The position numbers and the translations under genes are program-made. Positions 8,484 to 17,513 of a stretch of 64,000 nucleotides of DNA are shown here, one piece after another. Origin of the DNA: Streptomyces sp. NBC_00162 (GTDB lineage Bacteria > Actinomycetota > Actinomycetes > Streptomycetales > Streptomycetaceae); contig NZ_CP102509.1 in the NCBI RefSeq assembly GCF_024611995.1, forward strand, positions 5,828,001 through 5,892,000, given 5' to 3'. Positions within the stretch are counted from its first letter, which is position 1. Each line of letters starts with the position of its first letter. The notes beneath the pieces were generated by a model. That model did no database searches. It was not told the DNA's origin and saw only the letters and a program-made list of their open reading frames with translations.

Positions 8484-8496
8484 CTCGAGGGAACCG

Positions 8497-10083
8497 ATGA
8501 TCTCCGCACTGACGCGGCTGGCCGACTGGTCGGCCAGAACACCCAAGCGGCTCTGGCTGATCGCGTTCGCGCTGTTCTTCGCGCTCGCGGGCTCCTGGTC
8601 CGCCGCCAGCCCCCTCGGGAGCTCCCCCGACGAGCACGCGCACTTCATCCGTGCCGCTGCCGTCGCCAGGGGTCAGATCGGCGGAACCCAGGTGATGGTT
8701 CCGCACACGGTGGCGGGCATCGAGGGGCAGTTCGCCGAGACCGGCGTGCAGCTCCCGGAGTGGTACCGGAACCTGCCCGCGGTGCACGAGTGCTACTCGT
8801 GGCACCAGTCGAGGCCCGCGTCCTGCGCGCCCTCGCTCGGGAACTCCGAGAAGATCGTGCAGGCCACCACGGCGGCCGGCCGCTACCACCCGGCCTACTA
8901 CCTGGCGACCGGCTGGCCGAGCCTGCTGGTCGACGGCCCCAAGGGGCTGTACCTGATGCGCTTCGTGTCGGCGCTGCTCTGCTCGGCCCTGCTGGCCAGC
9001 GCGGTGGTCACGGCCGCCGAGTGGCGGCGGCGCTCGCTGGCGATGATCGGCGTGCTCACAGCGGCCACGCCGATGACGCTGTACATGGCCGGCATGGTCA
9101 ACCCCAGCGGTGGTGAGATCGCCGCCGGGATCCTGGTGTGGACGGCCCTGCTGTCGATCGTGCTGTCCCCCGACCCACAGCTGCTGAACCGCCGGCTCGC
9201 CCGGCTGGGCATCGGCGGACTGGTGCTGATCAACATCCGGCCGCTGGGACTGATCTGGTTCGGCGGGGCCGTGGTCTTCTGCCTGCTGCTGACGCAGCGG
9301 CGCGGGGTACTGGGATCGGTGCTGCGCCGCAAGGCCCTGTGGATGTGGACGGCCCTGCTGGGCGCCGCGACGGCCGGTGCGCTGCTCTGGGCGGCGTCGC
9401 ACCCGGACAACTCGAAGATCGACATCCCCGACTCGCTCACCTCGGGCGTGGCCGCGAAGCGCACCCTCGGCAACACCGAGGTCTACATCAAGCAGATGCT
9501 CGGGTACTTCGGCTGGCTGGACACCCCGGCCCCGGCCTTCATGTACGTGGTGTGGATGGCCGTGCTCGGGACGCTCGTCGCGCTGGCGCTGGTCTACGGC
9601 CGCAGGCGCGACGTGGTGGCGGTACTCGGCATGCTGGCGGCCGTCGTGCTGGTCCCGGTGGCCGCCCAGGCTTCGGAAGCGGAGCGGATCGGCATGGTGT
9701 GGCAGGGCCGCTACCTGCTGCCCTTCGCCGTCGGCCTGCCGCTGATGGCCGTGCTGATCTGCGCCACGCGCGCCCCCGAGCGGGGCTTCCCCTGGCGACG
9801 GCTGGTCGGTTTCTCCGTCGCCGGCCTCGCGCTGGCCAACGGGGCGGCGTTCTACTGGACGCTGCGCCGCTTCACGGTCGGCACCAAGGGTTCGTGGCTG
9901 GCGACCCACGCGCACTGGGCCCCGCCCGGCGGCTGGGTCCTGTGGACCGGCGTGTACACGGCGGCGGCTCTCGCCATCGTGGTGGCGGCCCTGGTGTCGG
10001 ACCGCAAGCCCGCCGCGCCGCAGCCCCCGGACTTGGACACCCCGCGTCCGGGCCGCCACTCGCGGGTGCACGAGCCCGTCTGA
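8497..10083 (+). CDS. DUF2142 polytopic membrane protein
   Basis: 528 residues with about eleven membrane segments. SPDEHAHF near residue 45 is the hallmark acidic motif of DUF2142, a GT-C-like family found in cell-surface polysaccharide loci. Several Cys (HECYSW, PASCAPS) lie in the first large outer loop. The ribosome site is GAGGGAA. It starts 13 bp after the AftA-like gene, so the two membrane proteins probably assemble or modify the same exported glycan. Confidence 0.8.
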   Translation: MISALTRLADWSARTPKRLWLIAFALFFALAGSWSAASPLGSSPDEHAHFIRAAAVARGQIGGTQVMVPHTVAGIEGQFAETGVQLPEWYRNLPAVHECYSWHQSRPASCAPSLGNSEKIVQATTAAGRYHPAYYLATGWPSLLVDGPKGLYLMRFVSALLCSALLASAVVTAAEWRRRSLAMIGVLTAATPMTLYMAGMVNPSGGEIAAGILVWTALLSIVLSPDPQLLNRRLARLGIGGLVLINIRPLGLIWFGGAVVFCLLLTQRRGVLGSVLRRKALWMWTALLGAATAGALLWAASHPDNSKIDIPDSLTSGVAAKRTLGNTEVYIKQMLGYFGWLDTPAPAFMYVVWMAVLGTLVALALVYGRRRDVVAVLGMLAAVVLVPVAAQASEAERIGMVWQGRYLLPFAVGLPLMAVLICATRAPERGFPWRRLVGFSVAGLALANGAAFYWTLRRFTVGTKGSWLATHAHWAPPGGWVLWTGVYTAAALAIVVAALVSDRKPAAPQPPDLDTPRPGRHSRVHEPV

Positions 10084-10092
10084 CGCACCCCG

Positions 10093-10809
10093 TCAGGTGG
10101 TGACCCCGATCTCGGTGGTCACCACCGACGGCGTACGGTCGTCCGCCTCGGCCAGCAGCATGCCCCCCGGGGCCCACACGGCCGCGCCGCCACAGCCGGT
10201 CCACGGGCCCGCCGGGCCGACGTGGTTGGCGAGGACGACGTACAGGCCGTGCTCCTTCGCGATCCCCGGATGGACGGTCGCGCGCTCGTGGACGCCGTCG
10301 CCCGTCCCGTACAGGGACGAGGCGAGGTGCACCCGGCAGCCGTCGGCCGCGCCCCGGCCCGACAGGTCGGGGAAGTGGTTGTCGTAGCAGATGCCCAACG
10401 AGAAGCGGATCCCGCCGAGTTCGAACCGCCCGTCGCGCTCCCCGGGCCGGAAGACGTCCTGCTCGTGCCGGAAGAGGTGCTGCTTCAGGTACGTGGTCAC
10501 GTGCGCGCCGTCCGCGTCGTGGACCAGCGTCGCGATGGCGGGCCGCCCGTCGTCGGTCGGCAGCGCGACGTTGACCGCGGTGGCGATGCCGGCGGAGCGC
10601 ACCGGGTCCAGCCGGGGGTCGTCGGCGGCCGTCCACAGCCCGGGGTCGGCGGCCAGCGCGTCCAGCTCGTAGCCGGTGAGCGTGAACTCGGGGAACACCA
10701 CGAGCCCGGCGCCCTCCTCCCGGGCCCGGACGGCGAGCCCGGCGGCCCGGTCGGCATTGGCCCGCACATCGGCGGGAACACAGGTCATCTGAGCTGCGGC
10801 GATCTTCAC
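10093..10809 (-). CDS. carbon-nitrogen hydrolase (nitrilase superfamily)
   Basis: 238 residues with the complete catalytic set: Glu41 (VVFPEFTLTGY), Lys109 (TYLKQHLF) and Cys141 (LGICYDNHFPDL). Members hydrolyse amides or nitriles through a Cys thioester. Family length is usually 260-280; this is slightly short but complete, ending in a VVTTEIGV strand. The GTG has no ribosome site, but TAGGCT lies exactly 7 nt upstream, a typical leaderless promoter. Substrate is unknown. Confidence 0.88.
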   Translation of the reverse strand: MKIAAAQMTCVPADVRANADRAAGLAVRAREEGAGLVVFPEFTLTGYELDALAADPGLWTAADDPRLDPVRSAGIATAVNVALPTDDGRPAIATLVHDADGAHVTTYLKQHLFRHEQDVFRPGERDGRFELGGIRFSLGICYDNHFPDLSGRGAADGCRVHLASSLYGTGDGVHERATVHPGIAKEHGLYVVLANHVGPAGPWTGCGGAAVWAPGGMLLAEADDRTPSVVTTEIGVTT

Positions 10810-10843
10810 GCGGCCCAGCCTAGGGGGTGTTCTGGCGCTGCCG

Positions 10844-11422
10844 TCAGAGCTCCGCGGGCCCCCGCAGCAGGGTCAGGAAGGAGCGGAACGCCGCGGGCAT
10901 GTCCACCGATTCGGGGGCGAGGAGCCACTGGTACTGGAGGCCGTCCATGACCGCCGTCAGGAGCGGAGCCGCCTGTTCCGGGGTGAGGCCCGAGGGGAGG
11001 CGGTCGCCGAACTCGGCGCGCAGGACCGCCGCCATCTCGCCGCGGACCTGGGCGTAGCGCTCGGTGAAGAACTCCCGGGCCGGGTGGCCGTCGGTGACGC
11101 TCTCGCCCAGCAGCGCCGAGAAGGTCTGCACGATGCCCGGGCGCATGGCGTTGTACTCCACCAGCGAGGCCAGCAGGTCCAGGCGCCAGGTGTCCGCCGA
11201 GGCGCGCGAGCCGCCGCCCGTGTCCCAGCGGTCGCGTTCCTGCAGCACCGCGACCAGCAGGGCCTCCTTGGTCGGGAAGTAGTGCAGCAGCCCCTGCTGG
11301 GTCAGACCGACGCGCTCGGCGACCGCACCCAGTGACGCGCCCCGGTAGCCGCGCTCCGCGATCACCTCGACGGCCGCGCGGACGATCTCCTCGCGCCGCT
11401 CCTCGCTCCTCGCCCTGGCCAT
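10844..11422 (-). CDS. TetR-family regulator
   Basis: 192 residues. The N-terminal HTH runs IVRAAVEVIAERGYRGASLGAVAERVGLTQQGLLHYFPTKEALL, with the GLLHYFPTKE motif characteristic of the family. The ligand domain is helical with VMDGLQYQWLL near 160. It is divergent from the GH3 beta-glucosidase across 173 bp and plausibly represses it. Two ATTACGA direct repeats sit in that gap, near 11478-11495. Target and ligand are inferred only. Confidence 0.85.
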   Translation of the reverse strand: MARARSEERREEIVRAAVEVIAERGYRGASLGAVAERVGLTQQGLLHYFPTKEALLVAVLQERDRWDTGGGSRASADTWRLDLLASLVEYNAMRPGIVQTFSALLGESVTDGHPAREFFTERYAQVRGEMAAVLRAEFGDRLPSGLTPEQAAPLLTAVMDGLQYQWLLAPESVDMPAAFRSFLTLLRGPAEL

Positions 11423-11534
11423 CGCCCCGGCACCCCTTTTCGTTCGCGCCTGTCCGCAGCACCGTACGACATCCGGATATTACGAACAGATTACGAGACC
11501 TACCGCTCTACAGGCAACAGGTCCACGATGGGGG

Positions 11535-11566
11535 CACCGCACCGCACCGCACCGCACCGCACCGCA
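11535..11566. repeat. CACCG pentanucleotide tandem repeat
   Basis: Six uninterrupted copies of CACCG plus CA, ending about 30 bp before the GTG of the beta-glucosidase gene. It lies between the probable promoter and the ribosome site, where copy-number change could alter leader length. Confidence 0.9.
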
Positions 11567-11595
11567 CGCATCGCACTCAACGAGGAGGCACGGCC

Positions 11596-14058
11596 GTGAC
11601 CGATGCCGATCAGGTCCGCAACAGCGTCGTAGAAGAGGCGCTCGGCAAGCTGGATCTCGACACCAAGGCCCGCCTGCTGGCCGGCCAGGACATGTGGTCC
11701 CTGCCCGCCGTCCCCGAGATCGGGCTGCAGTCCCTGGTCATGTCCGACGGCCCCATCGGGGTGCGCGGTGTGCGCTGGACCGCCGACGACCCGTCCATCG
11801 CGCTGCCCTCCCCGACCGCGCTCGCCGCCGCCTGGGACCCCGCCCTCGCCCGCCGTGCCGGCCGGCTCCTCGCCCAGGAGGCCCGCCGCAAGGGCGTCCA
11901 CGTGCTCCTCGCGCCCACCGTCAACCTGCACCGCTCCCCGCTCGGCGGCCGCCACTTCGAGTGCTACTCCGAGGACCCGTACCTCACCGGCGTGGTCGGC
12001 GCCGGGTACGTGAACGGCGTCCAGGACGGCGGGGTCGGCACCACCGTCAAGCACTTCGTCGGCAACGACGCCGAGACCGAGCGGTTCACCGCGGACAGCG
12101 TCATCGCCCCGCGCCCGCTGCGCGAGCTGTACCTGGCACCCTTCGAGGCCATCGTCGCCAATGCCCACCCCTGGGGCATCATGACCGCGTACAACCAGGT
12201 CAACGGCACGACGATGACCGAGCACCGCTACCTGGTCAACGAAGTCCTGCGCGGCGAGTGGGGCTTCGACGGCTACAACGTCTCCGACTGGATGGCCGCC
12301 CGCTCCACCACCGGGGACATCGAGGGCGGCCTCGACGTGGCCATGCCCGGCCCGCAGACCGTCTACGGACCCGCCCTCGCCGAGGCCGTCCGGGGCGGCG
12401 AGGTCCCCGAGTCCGCCGTGGACGAGGCCGTGCGCAACGTGCTGCGCCTCGCCGCCCGCGTCGGCATCCTGGAGGGCGCCCCCGCCGTGGTCGCCGAGGC
12501 CCCCGCCCCGGTCGACGGCCAGGCGCTGGCCCGCGAGCTCGCGGCCCGCGGCTTCGTCCTCGTACGGAACGAGGGCGGCGCCCTGCCGCTCGCCGCCGCC
12601 GGCCGCACCGTCGCCCTGATCGGCGCCGCAGCCCGCGACGCCCGCGTCCTCGGCGGCGGCTCCGCCACCGTCTTTCCCGAGCGGATCGTCTCCCCGCTCG
12701 ACGGCCTCACCGCCGCGCTCCCGGACGGCGCGCTGACCTACTCCGTCGGCGCCGACCCCTCGGACGAACTCGCCCCCGCCGACAAGGGCTTCGAGCTCCG
12801 CGCCGTCTGCCGCGACGCCTCCGGCGCCGTCCTCGGCGAGGGCAGCCTGCCCACCGGCCAGGTCCAGTGGATCGGCAACGACCTGCCCGCGGGCGCCACG
12901 TACGAGACCATGGCGAGCATCGAGGTCACCGGTGCCTTCCTGCCGCGCGAGAGCGGCGAGCACGCCTTCGGCACCCGGGGACTGGGCGCCTTCACCCTCG
13001 CCGTCGGGGGACGGACCCTCTGGGAGGGCGTCCAGGAGATGGGCAACGAGGCCGACCCCTTCGAGGCCTTCTTCGGCGCCCCCAGCGAACGCGCCCGGAT
13101 CGACCTCACCGAGGGCGAGCCCGTCGAGGTCTCGCTGACCTTCCACGTCCCCGACATGACCGCGCTGCCGCTCAAGGCGATCATGTTCTCGCTGCTGCAC
13201 CTCGGTCCGCGGCGCGACGCCGAGGAGCTCATCGCCGAGGCGGTGGCGGCCGCCCGCGCCGCCGACACCGCCGTCGTGGTCGTCGCCACCACCGACCGCG
13301 TGGAGTCCGAGGGCTTCGACCGCAAGGACCTCGACCTGCCGGGCCGTCAGGACGACCTGGTCCGCGCCGTCGCCGCCGCCAACCCGAACACCGTGGTCGT
13401 CGTCAACGCCGGCTCCCCGGTCGAGCTCCCGTGGCGCGAGGACGTCGCCGCCGTGCTGCTGACCTGGTTCCCCGGGCAGGAGGGCGGGGCCGCGCTGGCC
13501 GACGTACTCCTCGGGCACGCGGAGCCGGGCGGGCGGCTGCCCACCACCTGGCCCGCGCGGTTCGCGGACGCGCCCGTCACCGAGGTCGTGCCCACCGAGG
13601 GGCGCCTGGAGTACCGCGAGGGGCTGTTCATCGGCTACCGGGCGTACGAGGCCCGGTCCATCGCCCCCGCCTTCCCCTTCGGGCACGGCCTCGGGTACAC
13701 CGACTGGGCGTACGAGTCCCTCGAGGTCACCGCCACCACGGCCCGGGTCCGCGTCACCAACACCGGCACCCGGCCCGGCCGCGAGGTCGTCCAGGTCTAC
13801 CTGGCCCCCGTGGCCACTGCGTCCGACAGCGCGCAGAGCGCGACAGTGGAGCGCCCGGCCAGCTGGCTGGCCGGCTTCGCGGGCGTCGAGGCGGGCCCCG
13901 GCGAGAGCGTCGAGGCCGAGATCGCCCTGCCCGCCCGGGCCTTCGAGATCTGGGACGAGGAGGCCCGCGGCTGGCAGCGGATCGGCGGCACCTACGAGGT
14001 CCGCGCGAGCCACTCGCACGGCGACACACGGCTGACGGCCACGCTCGACCTCGGGTGA
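11596..14058 (+). CDS. GH3 beta-glucosidase with PA14 domain
   Basis: 820 residues. The N-terminal GH3 barrel includes KHFVGNDAE and the nucleophile Asp231 in GYNVSDWMA. A second alpha/beta sandwich follows, interrupted by a PA14 insert at about 390-540 (TGAFLPRESGEHAFGTRG). The acid/base Glu is probably in VESEGFDRKDLDLPGRQ near 575. The C-terminus is fibronectin-III-like. This order (GH3-N, split GH3-C, PA14, FnIII) matches fungal and actinobacterial BglI-type enzymes that release glucose from beta-glucosides. There is no signal peptide, so it is cytoplasmic. Start: GTG preceded by GAGGAGG. A terminator follows. The TetR gene upstream is the likely regulator. Confidence 0.92.
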   Translation: MTDADQVRNSVVEEALGKLDLDTKARLLAGQDMWSLPAVPEIGLQSLVMSDGPIGVRGVRWTADDPSIALPSPTALAAAWDPALARRAGRLLAQEARRKGVHVLLAPTVNLHRSPLGGRHFECYSEDPYLTGVVGAGYVNGVQDGGVGTTVKHFVGNDAETERFTADSVIAPRPLRELYLAPFEAIVANAHPWGIMTAYNQVNGTTMTEHRYLVNEVLRGEWGFDGYNVSDWMAARSTTGDIEGGLDVAMPGPQTVYGPALAEAVRGGEVPESAVDEAVRNVLRLAARVGILEGAPAVVAEAPAPVDGQALARELAARGFVLVRNEGGALPLAAAGRTVALIGAAARDARVLGGGSATVFPERIVSPLDGLTAALPDGALTYSVGADPSDELAPADKGFELRAVCRDASGAVLGEGSLPTGQVQWIGNDLPAGATYETMASIEVTGAFLPRESGEHAFGTRGLGAFTLAVGGRTLWEGVQEMGNEADPFEAFFGAPSERARIDLTEGEPVEVSLTFHVPDMTALPLKAIMFSLLHLGPRRDAEELIAEAVAAARAADTAVVVVATTDRVESEGFDRKDLDLPGRQDDLVRAVAAANPNTVVVVNAGSPVELPWREDVAAVLLTWFPGQEGGAALADVLLGHAEPGGRLPTTWPARFADAPVTEVVPTEGRLEYREGLFIGYRAYEARSIAPAFPFGHGLGYTDWAYESLEVTATTARVRVTNTGTRPGREVVQVYLAPVATASDSAQSATVERPASWLAGFAGVEAGPGESVEAEIALPARAFEIWDEEARGWQRIGGTYEVRASHSHGDTRLTATLDLG

Positions 14059-14125
14059 CGCAGCGTCACGACACGCCGTAAGGACGAAATGGCCGGAAAT
14101 AACCCCTGTCGCGTCCTCTGAAGCT

Positions 14126-14161
14126 GGACCGGAGGCGGGCCCTGACTCCCGCCTCCGGTCC
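14126..14161. terminator. bidirectional hairpin between convergent genes
   Basis: A perfect 14-bp stem (GGACCGGAGGCGGG) with an 8-nt loop, midway between the GH3 stop and the SGNH lipoprotein stop; it can serve both. Confidence 0.8.
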
Positions 14162-14167
14162 GTCGCG

Positions 14168-15064
14168 TCAACGTGGCGGCTGCGCCGCCGTCACCTGTCG
14201 GTGCGCCAGTTCCGCCAGCCGCGCCTGCCCGTCCTTGCCCGGATGGAACCAGTCCCAACGGCTCAACTGGTCCGCCGAGAACGGGTACTGGAAGACCGCG
14301 CCGCCGTCGTAACGGCACAGCGCGTCCTTCGCGCACACCTCGCGGAGCACCTCGTTGTACTCGACCACCCGCGCCCGCACCTGCTCGCGCCGGGTCTTCG
14401 CACCCGAGCCCGCCGCCAGCGGATCGGCGAGCATCGACTGGCAGATGCCCAGGCTCCAGATCCTCCGCACCATCGGGTCGTCCTTGCCCTGCTCCCACAG
14501 CCGCTGGAGATCCGGGACGCTGGAGACGTACACCTGGGTGGAGGCGGACGAGGCCCGCAGCCCCGCGAGGGCCTCCTCGAAACCGGACCGGAACTCCGCC
14601 ACCGGCGTCATCGACGAAGCCGTGGGCCGGCAGGCGTCGTTCGAGCCCACCATGACCGTGACCAGGTCAGGCTTGTGTGCGACCGCCTGGGACAGCTGCC
14701 CCGGCAGGTCCGCCATCCGCGAGCCGGTCACCGCGAGGTTCCAGCTGCGGGCGGGCGCCTCGGCCTCCCCCAGCAGTCGCGCGGCCAGCGAGCGGACCGT
14801 CGGATCGTTCCCGGTGGCCCAGGAGACCTCCGGGCAGTCGGCGAGGACCGAACAGGCGTCGAAACCACGGGTGATGGAGTCGCCGACGGCGGCGATCGAG
14901 GCGGGCGCCGTGTTCCAGCGCGGCCCGGCCTGCGCCCCGCGCTCGCCCTCGTCACCCGAGTCGCCCGGCCCGCACCCCGTCAGCGCCCCGGCCAGCAGGG
15001 CGACCGCCGCTCCCGCGCCCGCGAGCGTCCGGCGCGCGCGGCGGCGCGGAGCGGTGGTGCGCAT
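14168..15064 (-). CDS. SGNH/GDSL-hydrolase lipoprotein
   Basis: 298 residues. A lipoprotein signal (Arg-rich start, hydrophobic stretch, LTGC lipobox with Cys31) anchors it outside the membrane. The block I Ser63 is in AAVGDSITRG, Asn in VGSNDACRP, and the Asp/His pair in WDWFHPG near the end. Together these give the SGNH esterase fold. Three Cys pairs (FDACSVLADC, LGICQS, REVCAKDALC) suggest disulfides, as in secreted streptomycete lipases of this clan. The acyl substrate is unknown. Confidence 0.87.
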   Translation of the reverse strand: MRTTAPRRRARRTLAGAGAAVALLAGALTGCGPGDSGDEGERGAQAGPRWNTAPASIAAVGDSITRGFDACSVLADCPEVSWATGNDPTVRSLAARLLGEAEAPARSWNLAVTGSRMADLPGQLSQAVAHKPDLVTVMVGSNDACRPTASSMTPVAEFRSGFEEALAGLRASSASTQVYVSSVPDLQRLWEQGKDDPMVRRIWSLGICQSMLADPLAAGSGAKTRREQVRARVVEYNEVLREVCAKDALCRYDGGAVFQYPFSADQLSRWDWFHPGKDGQARLAELAHRQVTAAQPPR

Positions 15065-15313
15065 CGGATGGTCCCCTCCTCGACACCCCCGCGTCGTTCG
15101 GGGGGTCCTGCTGAGTGAAAGCTCTGTGTTTACCGGCCTTGGAGCGACCGTACGTCACACCATGACCCCTGACGCACGGTAGCTTTTTCCCGTGGCGTTT
15201 CGGCCGCAGGTCCCGTAGCGCAATGTCAAATAATTTCCGTTACATTACATCACGTCACATACTGTCCGTTTTCTGGAGTTTATTCCCGACCTCGTCCCAC
15301 ACTGGAGGTCCCG

Positions 15314-15808
15314 GTGACGACACGTGGAGTTCTGTACGTGCATTCCGCACCGCGCGCGCTCTGCCCGCACGTGGAATGGGCTGTTGCGGGCGTGCTCGGG
15401 GTGCGGGTGAACCTCGACTGGATCAGGCAGCCCGCCTCCCCGGGCACCTGGAGAGCCGAGTTCTCCTGGCAGGCCGAGGCGGGCACCGCCTCGAAACTCG
15501 CCTCCGCGCTGCGCGGCTGGCACCTGCTGCGCTTCGAGGTGACCGCGGAACCCTGTCCGACCGCCGAGGGCGAGCGCTACAGCTCCACCCCGGAGCTCGG
15601 CATCTTCCACGCCGTCACCGGCATGCACGGCGACATCCTGATCCCCGAGGACCGGCTGCGCGCCGCCCTCGCCCGGTCCGGCCGAGGCGAGACCGACCTG
15701 GAGGCGGAGATCGCCAAGCTGCTCGGCAAACCCTGGGACGACGAACTGGAGCCCTTCCGCTACGCGGGCGAGGGCGCCCCGGTCCGCTGGCTCCACCAGG
15801 TGGTCTGA
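15314..15808 (+). CDS. DUF3145 protein
   Basis: 164 residues; a conserved actinobacterial protein found beside the fatty-acid synthase genes. It begins with RGVLYVHSAP and ends with GEGAPVRWLHQVV, both family signatures. It is soluble with no known enzymatic motif. The GTG follows GGAGGTCCC. It reads towards fabF and is separated from it by a 40-bp perfect palindrome. Function unknown. Confidence 0.85.
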   Translation: MTTRGVLYVHSAPRALCPHVEWAVAGVLGVRVNLDWIRQPASPGTWRAEFSWQAEAGTASKLASALRGWHLLRFEVTAEPCPTAEGERYSSTPELGIFHAVTGMHGDILIPEDRLRAALARSGRGETDLEAEIAKLLGKPWDDELEPFRYAGEGAPVRWLHQVV

Positions 15809-15814
15809 CACACG

Positions 15815-15854
15815 CGAAGGGCCCCGCCCGGCAATTGCCGGGCGGGGCCCTTCG
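15815..15854. terminator. 40-bp perfect palindrome, bidirectional terminator
   Basis: CGAAGGGCCCCGCCCGGCAA and its exact complement meet with no spacer between the DUF3145 stop and the fabF stop, 8 bp from each. It is the strongest hairpin in this part of the window. Confidence 0.9.
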
Positions 15855-15862
15855 TACGTGCG

Positions 15863-17128
15863 TCAGACGGTACGGAACGCGAGCGTCACGTTGTGGCCGC
15901 CGAAGCCGAAGGAGTTGTTGATCGCGGAGATCGGGCCGTCGGCAGGCAGCTTGCGCGGCTCGCCGCGCACGATGTCCGCGTCGATGTCGTCGTCGAGGTC
16001 GTCGACGTTGATCGTCGGCGGGGCCAGCCGGTGGTAGAGCGCCAGCACGGTCGCGACGGTCTCGATGCCGCCCGCACCGCCCAGCAGGTGACCGGTCATC
16101 GACTTGGTCGCGGAGATCGCGATGTGGTCGAGGTCCTCGCCCAGCACCTTGCGCAGGGCCTTCAGCTCGGCCGTGTCACCCTGCGGGGTGGACGTGGCGT
16201 GCGCGTTCAGGTGGACCAGTTCGGCCTTGTCGAGCCCGGTGTTGTCGAGCAGGTTCTGCACCGCGGCCGCGACACCGCGGCCGGTCGGCTCCGGCTGCGC
16301 GATGTGGTGGCTGTCCGCGGACAGACCCTGGCCCAGCACCTCGCAGTAGACCCGGGCGCCGCGCGCGGCGGCGTGCTCGGCGGACTCCAGGACGACGACG
16401 CCCGCGCCCTCGCCCAGGACGAAGCCGTCACGGGCCTTGTCGTACGGGCGGGAAGCCTGCTCGGGGTTCTCGTTGTTCTTGGACATCGCCATCATGTTGG
16501 CGAACGCGGCGATCGGCAGCGGGTGGATCGCCGCCTCGGTGCCGCCCGCGACGACCACGTCGGCACGGCCGCTGCGGATCATCTCCATGGCGTAGCCGAT
16601 GGCCTCGGCGCCGGACGCGCAGGCGCTGACCGGAGTGTGCACGCCCGCCTGGGCGTTGACCTCCAGGCCGACGTTGGCGGACGGGCCGTTCGGCATGAGC
16701 ATCGGGACGGTGTGCGGGGAGACCCGGCGCACACCCTTCTCCTTCAGCACGTCGTACTGGTCGAGCAGGGTCGTCACGCCGCCGATGCCGGAGGCGATCA
16801 CGGTGCCCAGGCGCTCGGGCGCGATGGGGCCGTCCTCACCGGCAGGGGCGGTGTAGCCGGCGTCGGCCCACGCCTCCCGGGCCGCGATGACGGCGAACTG
16901 CGCCGAGCGGTCGAGCTTGCGGGCCAGCGGCCGGGGCAGGACCTCGCTCGGGTCCACGGCGGCCGGTGCGGCGATGCGGACCGGGAGTTCGGCGAAGCGC
17001 TCGCCCTCCAGGGGCTTTACGCCGGAACGGCCGGCGAGCAGACCTTCCCAGGTCGAAGCGCTGTCGCCACCCAGCGGAGTGGTTGCGCCGATACCGGTGA
17101 CGACCACGGTGCGATTGGTCGGGCTCAC
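15863..17128 (-). CDS. fabF: beta-ketoacyl-ACP synthase II
   Basis: 421 residues. The catalytic triad of elongating ketosynthases is complete: Cys170 (TPVSACASGAE), His310 (HLNAHATSTPQGD) and His347 (KSMTGHLLGGAGG). It condenses malonyl-ACP with acyl-ACP in each elongation round. It is last in the leftward operon fasR-fabD-fabH-acpP-fabF. The GTG at 17128 has GGAG 15 nt upstream and gives the usual N-terminus (TNRTVVVTGIGATTPLG); the 22-codon upstream extension is not family-like. The 40-bp palindrome terminates the operon. Confidence 0.96.
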   Translation of the reverse strand: MSPTNRTVVVTGIGATTPLGGDSASTWEGLLAGRSGVKPLEGERFAELPVRIAAPAAVDPSEVLPRPLARKLDRSAQFAVIAAREAWADAGYTAPAGEDGPIAPERLGTVIASGIGGVTTLLDQYDVLKEKGVRRVSPHTVPMLMPNGPSANVGLEVNAQAGVHTPVSACASGAEAIGYAMEMIRSGRADVVVAGGTEAAIHPLPIAAFANMMAMSKNNENPEQASRPYDKARDGFVLGEGAGVVVLESAEHAAARGARVYCEVLGQGLSADSHHIAQPEPTGRGVAAAVQNLLDNTGLDKAELVHLNAHATSTPQGDTAELKALRKVLGEDLDHIAISATKSMTGHLLGGAGGIETVATVLALYHRLAPPTINVDDLDDDIDADIVRGEPRKLPADGPISAINNSFGFGGHNVTLAFRTV

Positions 17129-17207
17129 AGGAATTCTTTCTCCACGTCTCAGGGGGTGCTGAATTGTCACGGCGCCACCGCCAGGTGGCGACAAACGCTC
17201 GTCAGGC

Positions 17208-17456
17208 TCAGGCCTGGTGCTTCAGGATGTAGCTCGCGGCGTCGCCGACCGACTTGAGGTTCTTGACGTCCTCGTCCGGGATCTTGACGTCGAAGCGCTC
17301 TTCGGCGGCGACGACGACCTCGACCATGGAGAGGGAGTCGACGTCGAGGTCGTCGGTGAACGACTTCTCGATCTGGACGTCCTCGACGGGGATGCCGGCG
17401 ATCTCGTTGACGATCTCCGCGAGACCGGCGACGATCTCTTCCTGGGTGGCGGCCAT
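17208..17456 (-). CDS. acpP: acyl carrier protein
   Basis: 82 residues, strongly acidic. Ser41 in DVDSLSMVEV receives the 4'-phosphopantetheine arm that carries the growing acyl chain. The ribosome site AAGGAG lies 7 nt upstream. It sits between fabH and fabF with short gaps (57 and 79 bp), as in other streptomycetes. A housekeeping fatty-acid ACP rather than a polyketide ACP, judging from its partners. Confidence 0.97.
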   Translation of the reverse strand: MAATQEEIVAGLAEIVNEIAGIPVEDVQIEKSFTDDLDVDSLSMVEVVVAAEERFDVKIPDEDVKNLKSVGDAASYILKHQA

Positions 17457-17513
17457 GTGGCGCTCCTTCTCTGGGTAACTGGGTAAAGCAGGATCGGAAT
17501 GTGGTTCCCGGTC

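Noticed and set aside
10820..10843. Third cruciform copy suggested by CCTAGGGGGTGTTCTGG
   Set aside because: Only a short similarity to one arm tip; no apex motif and no complementary arm.
11500..14019. 839-codon minus-strand frame
   Set aside because: Antisense shadow of the GH3 gene; Gly/Asp/Val-rich composition and no motifs.
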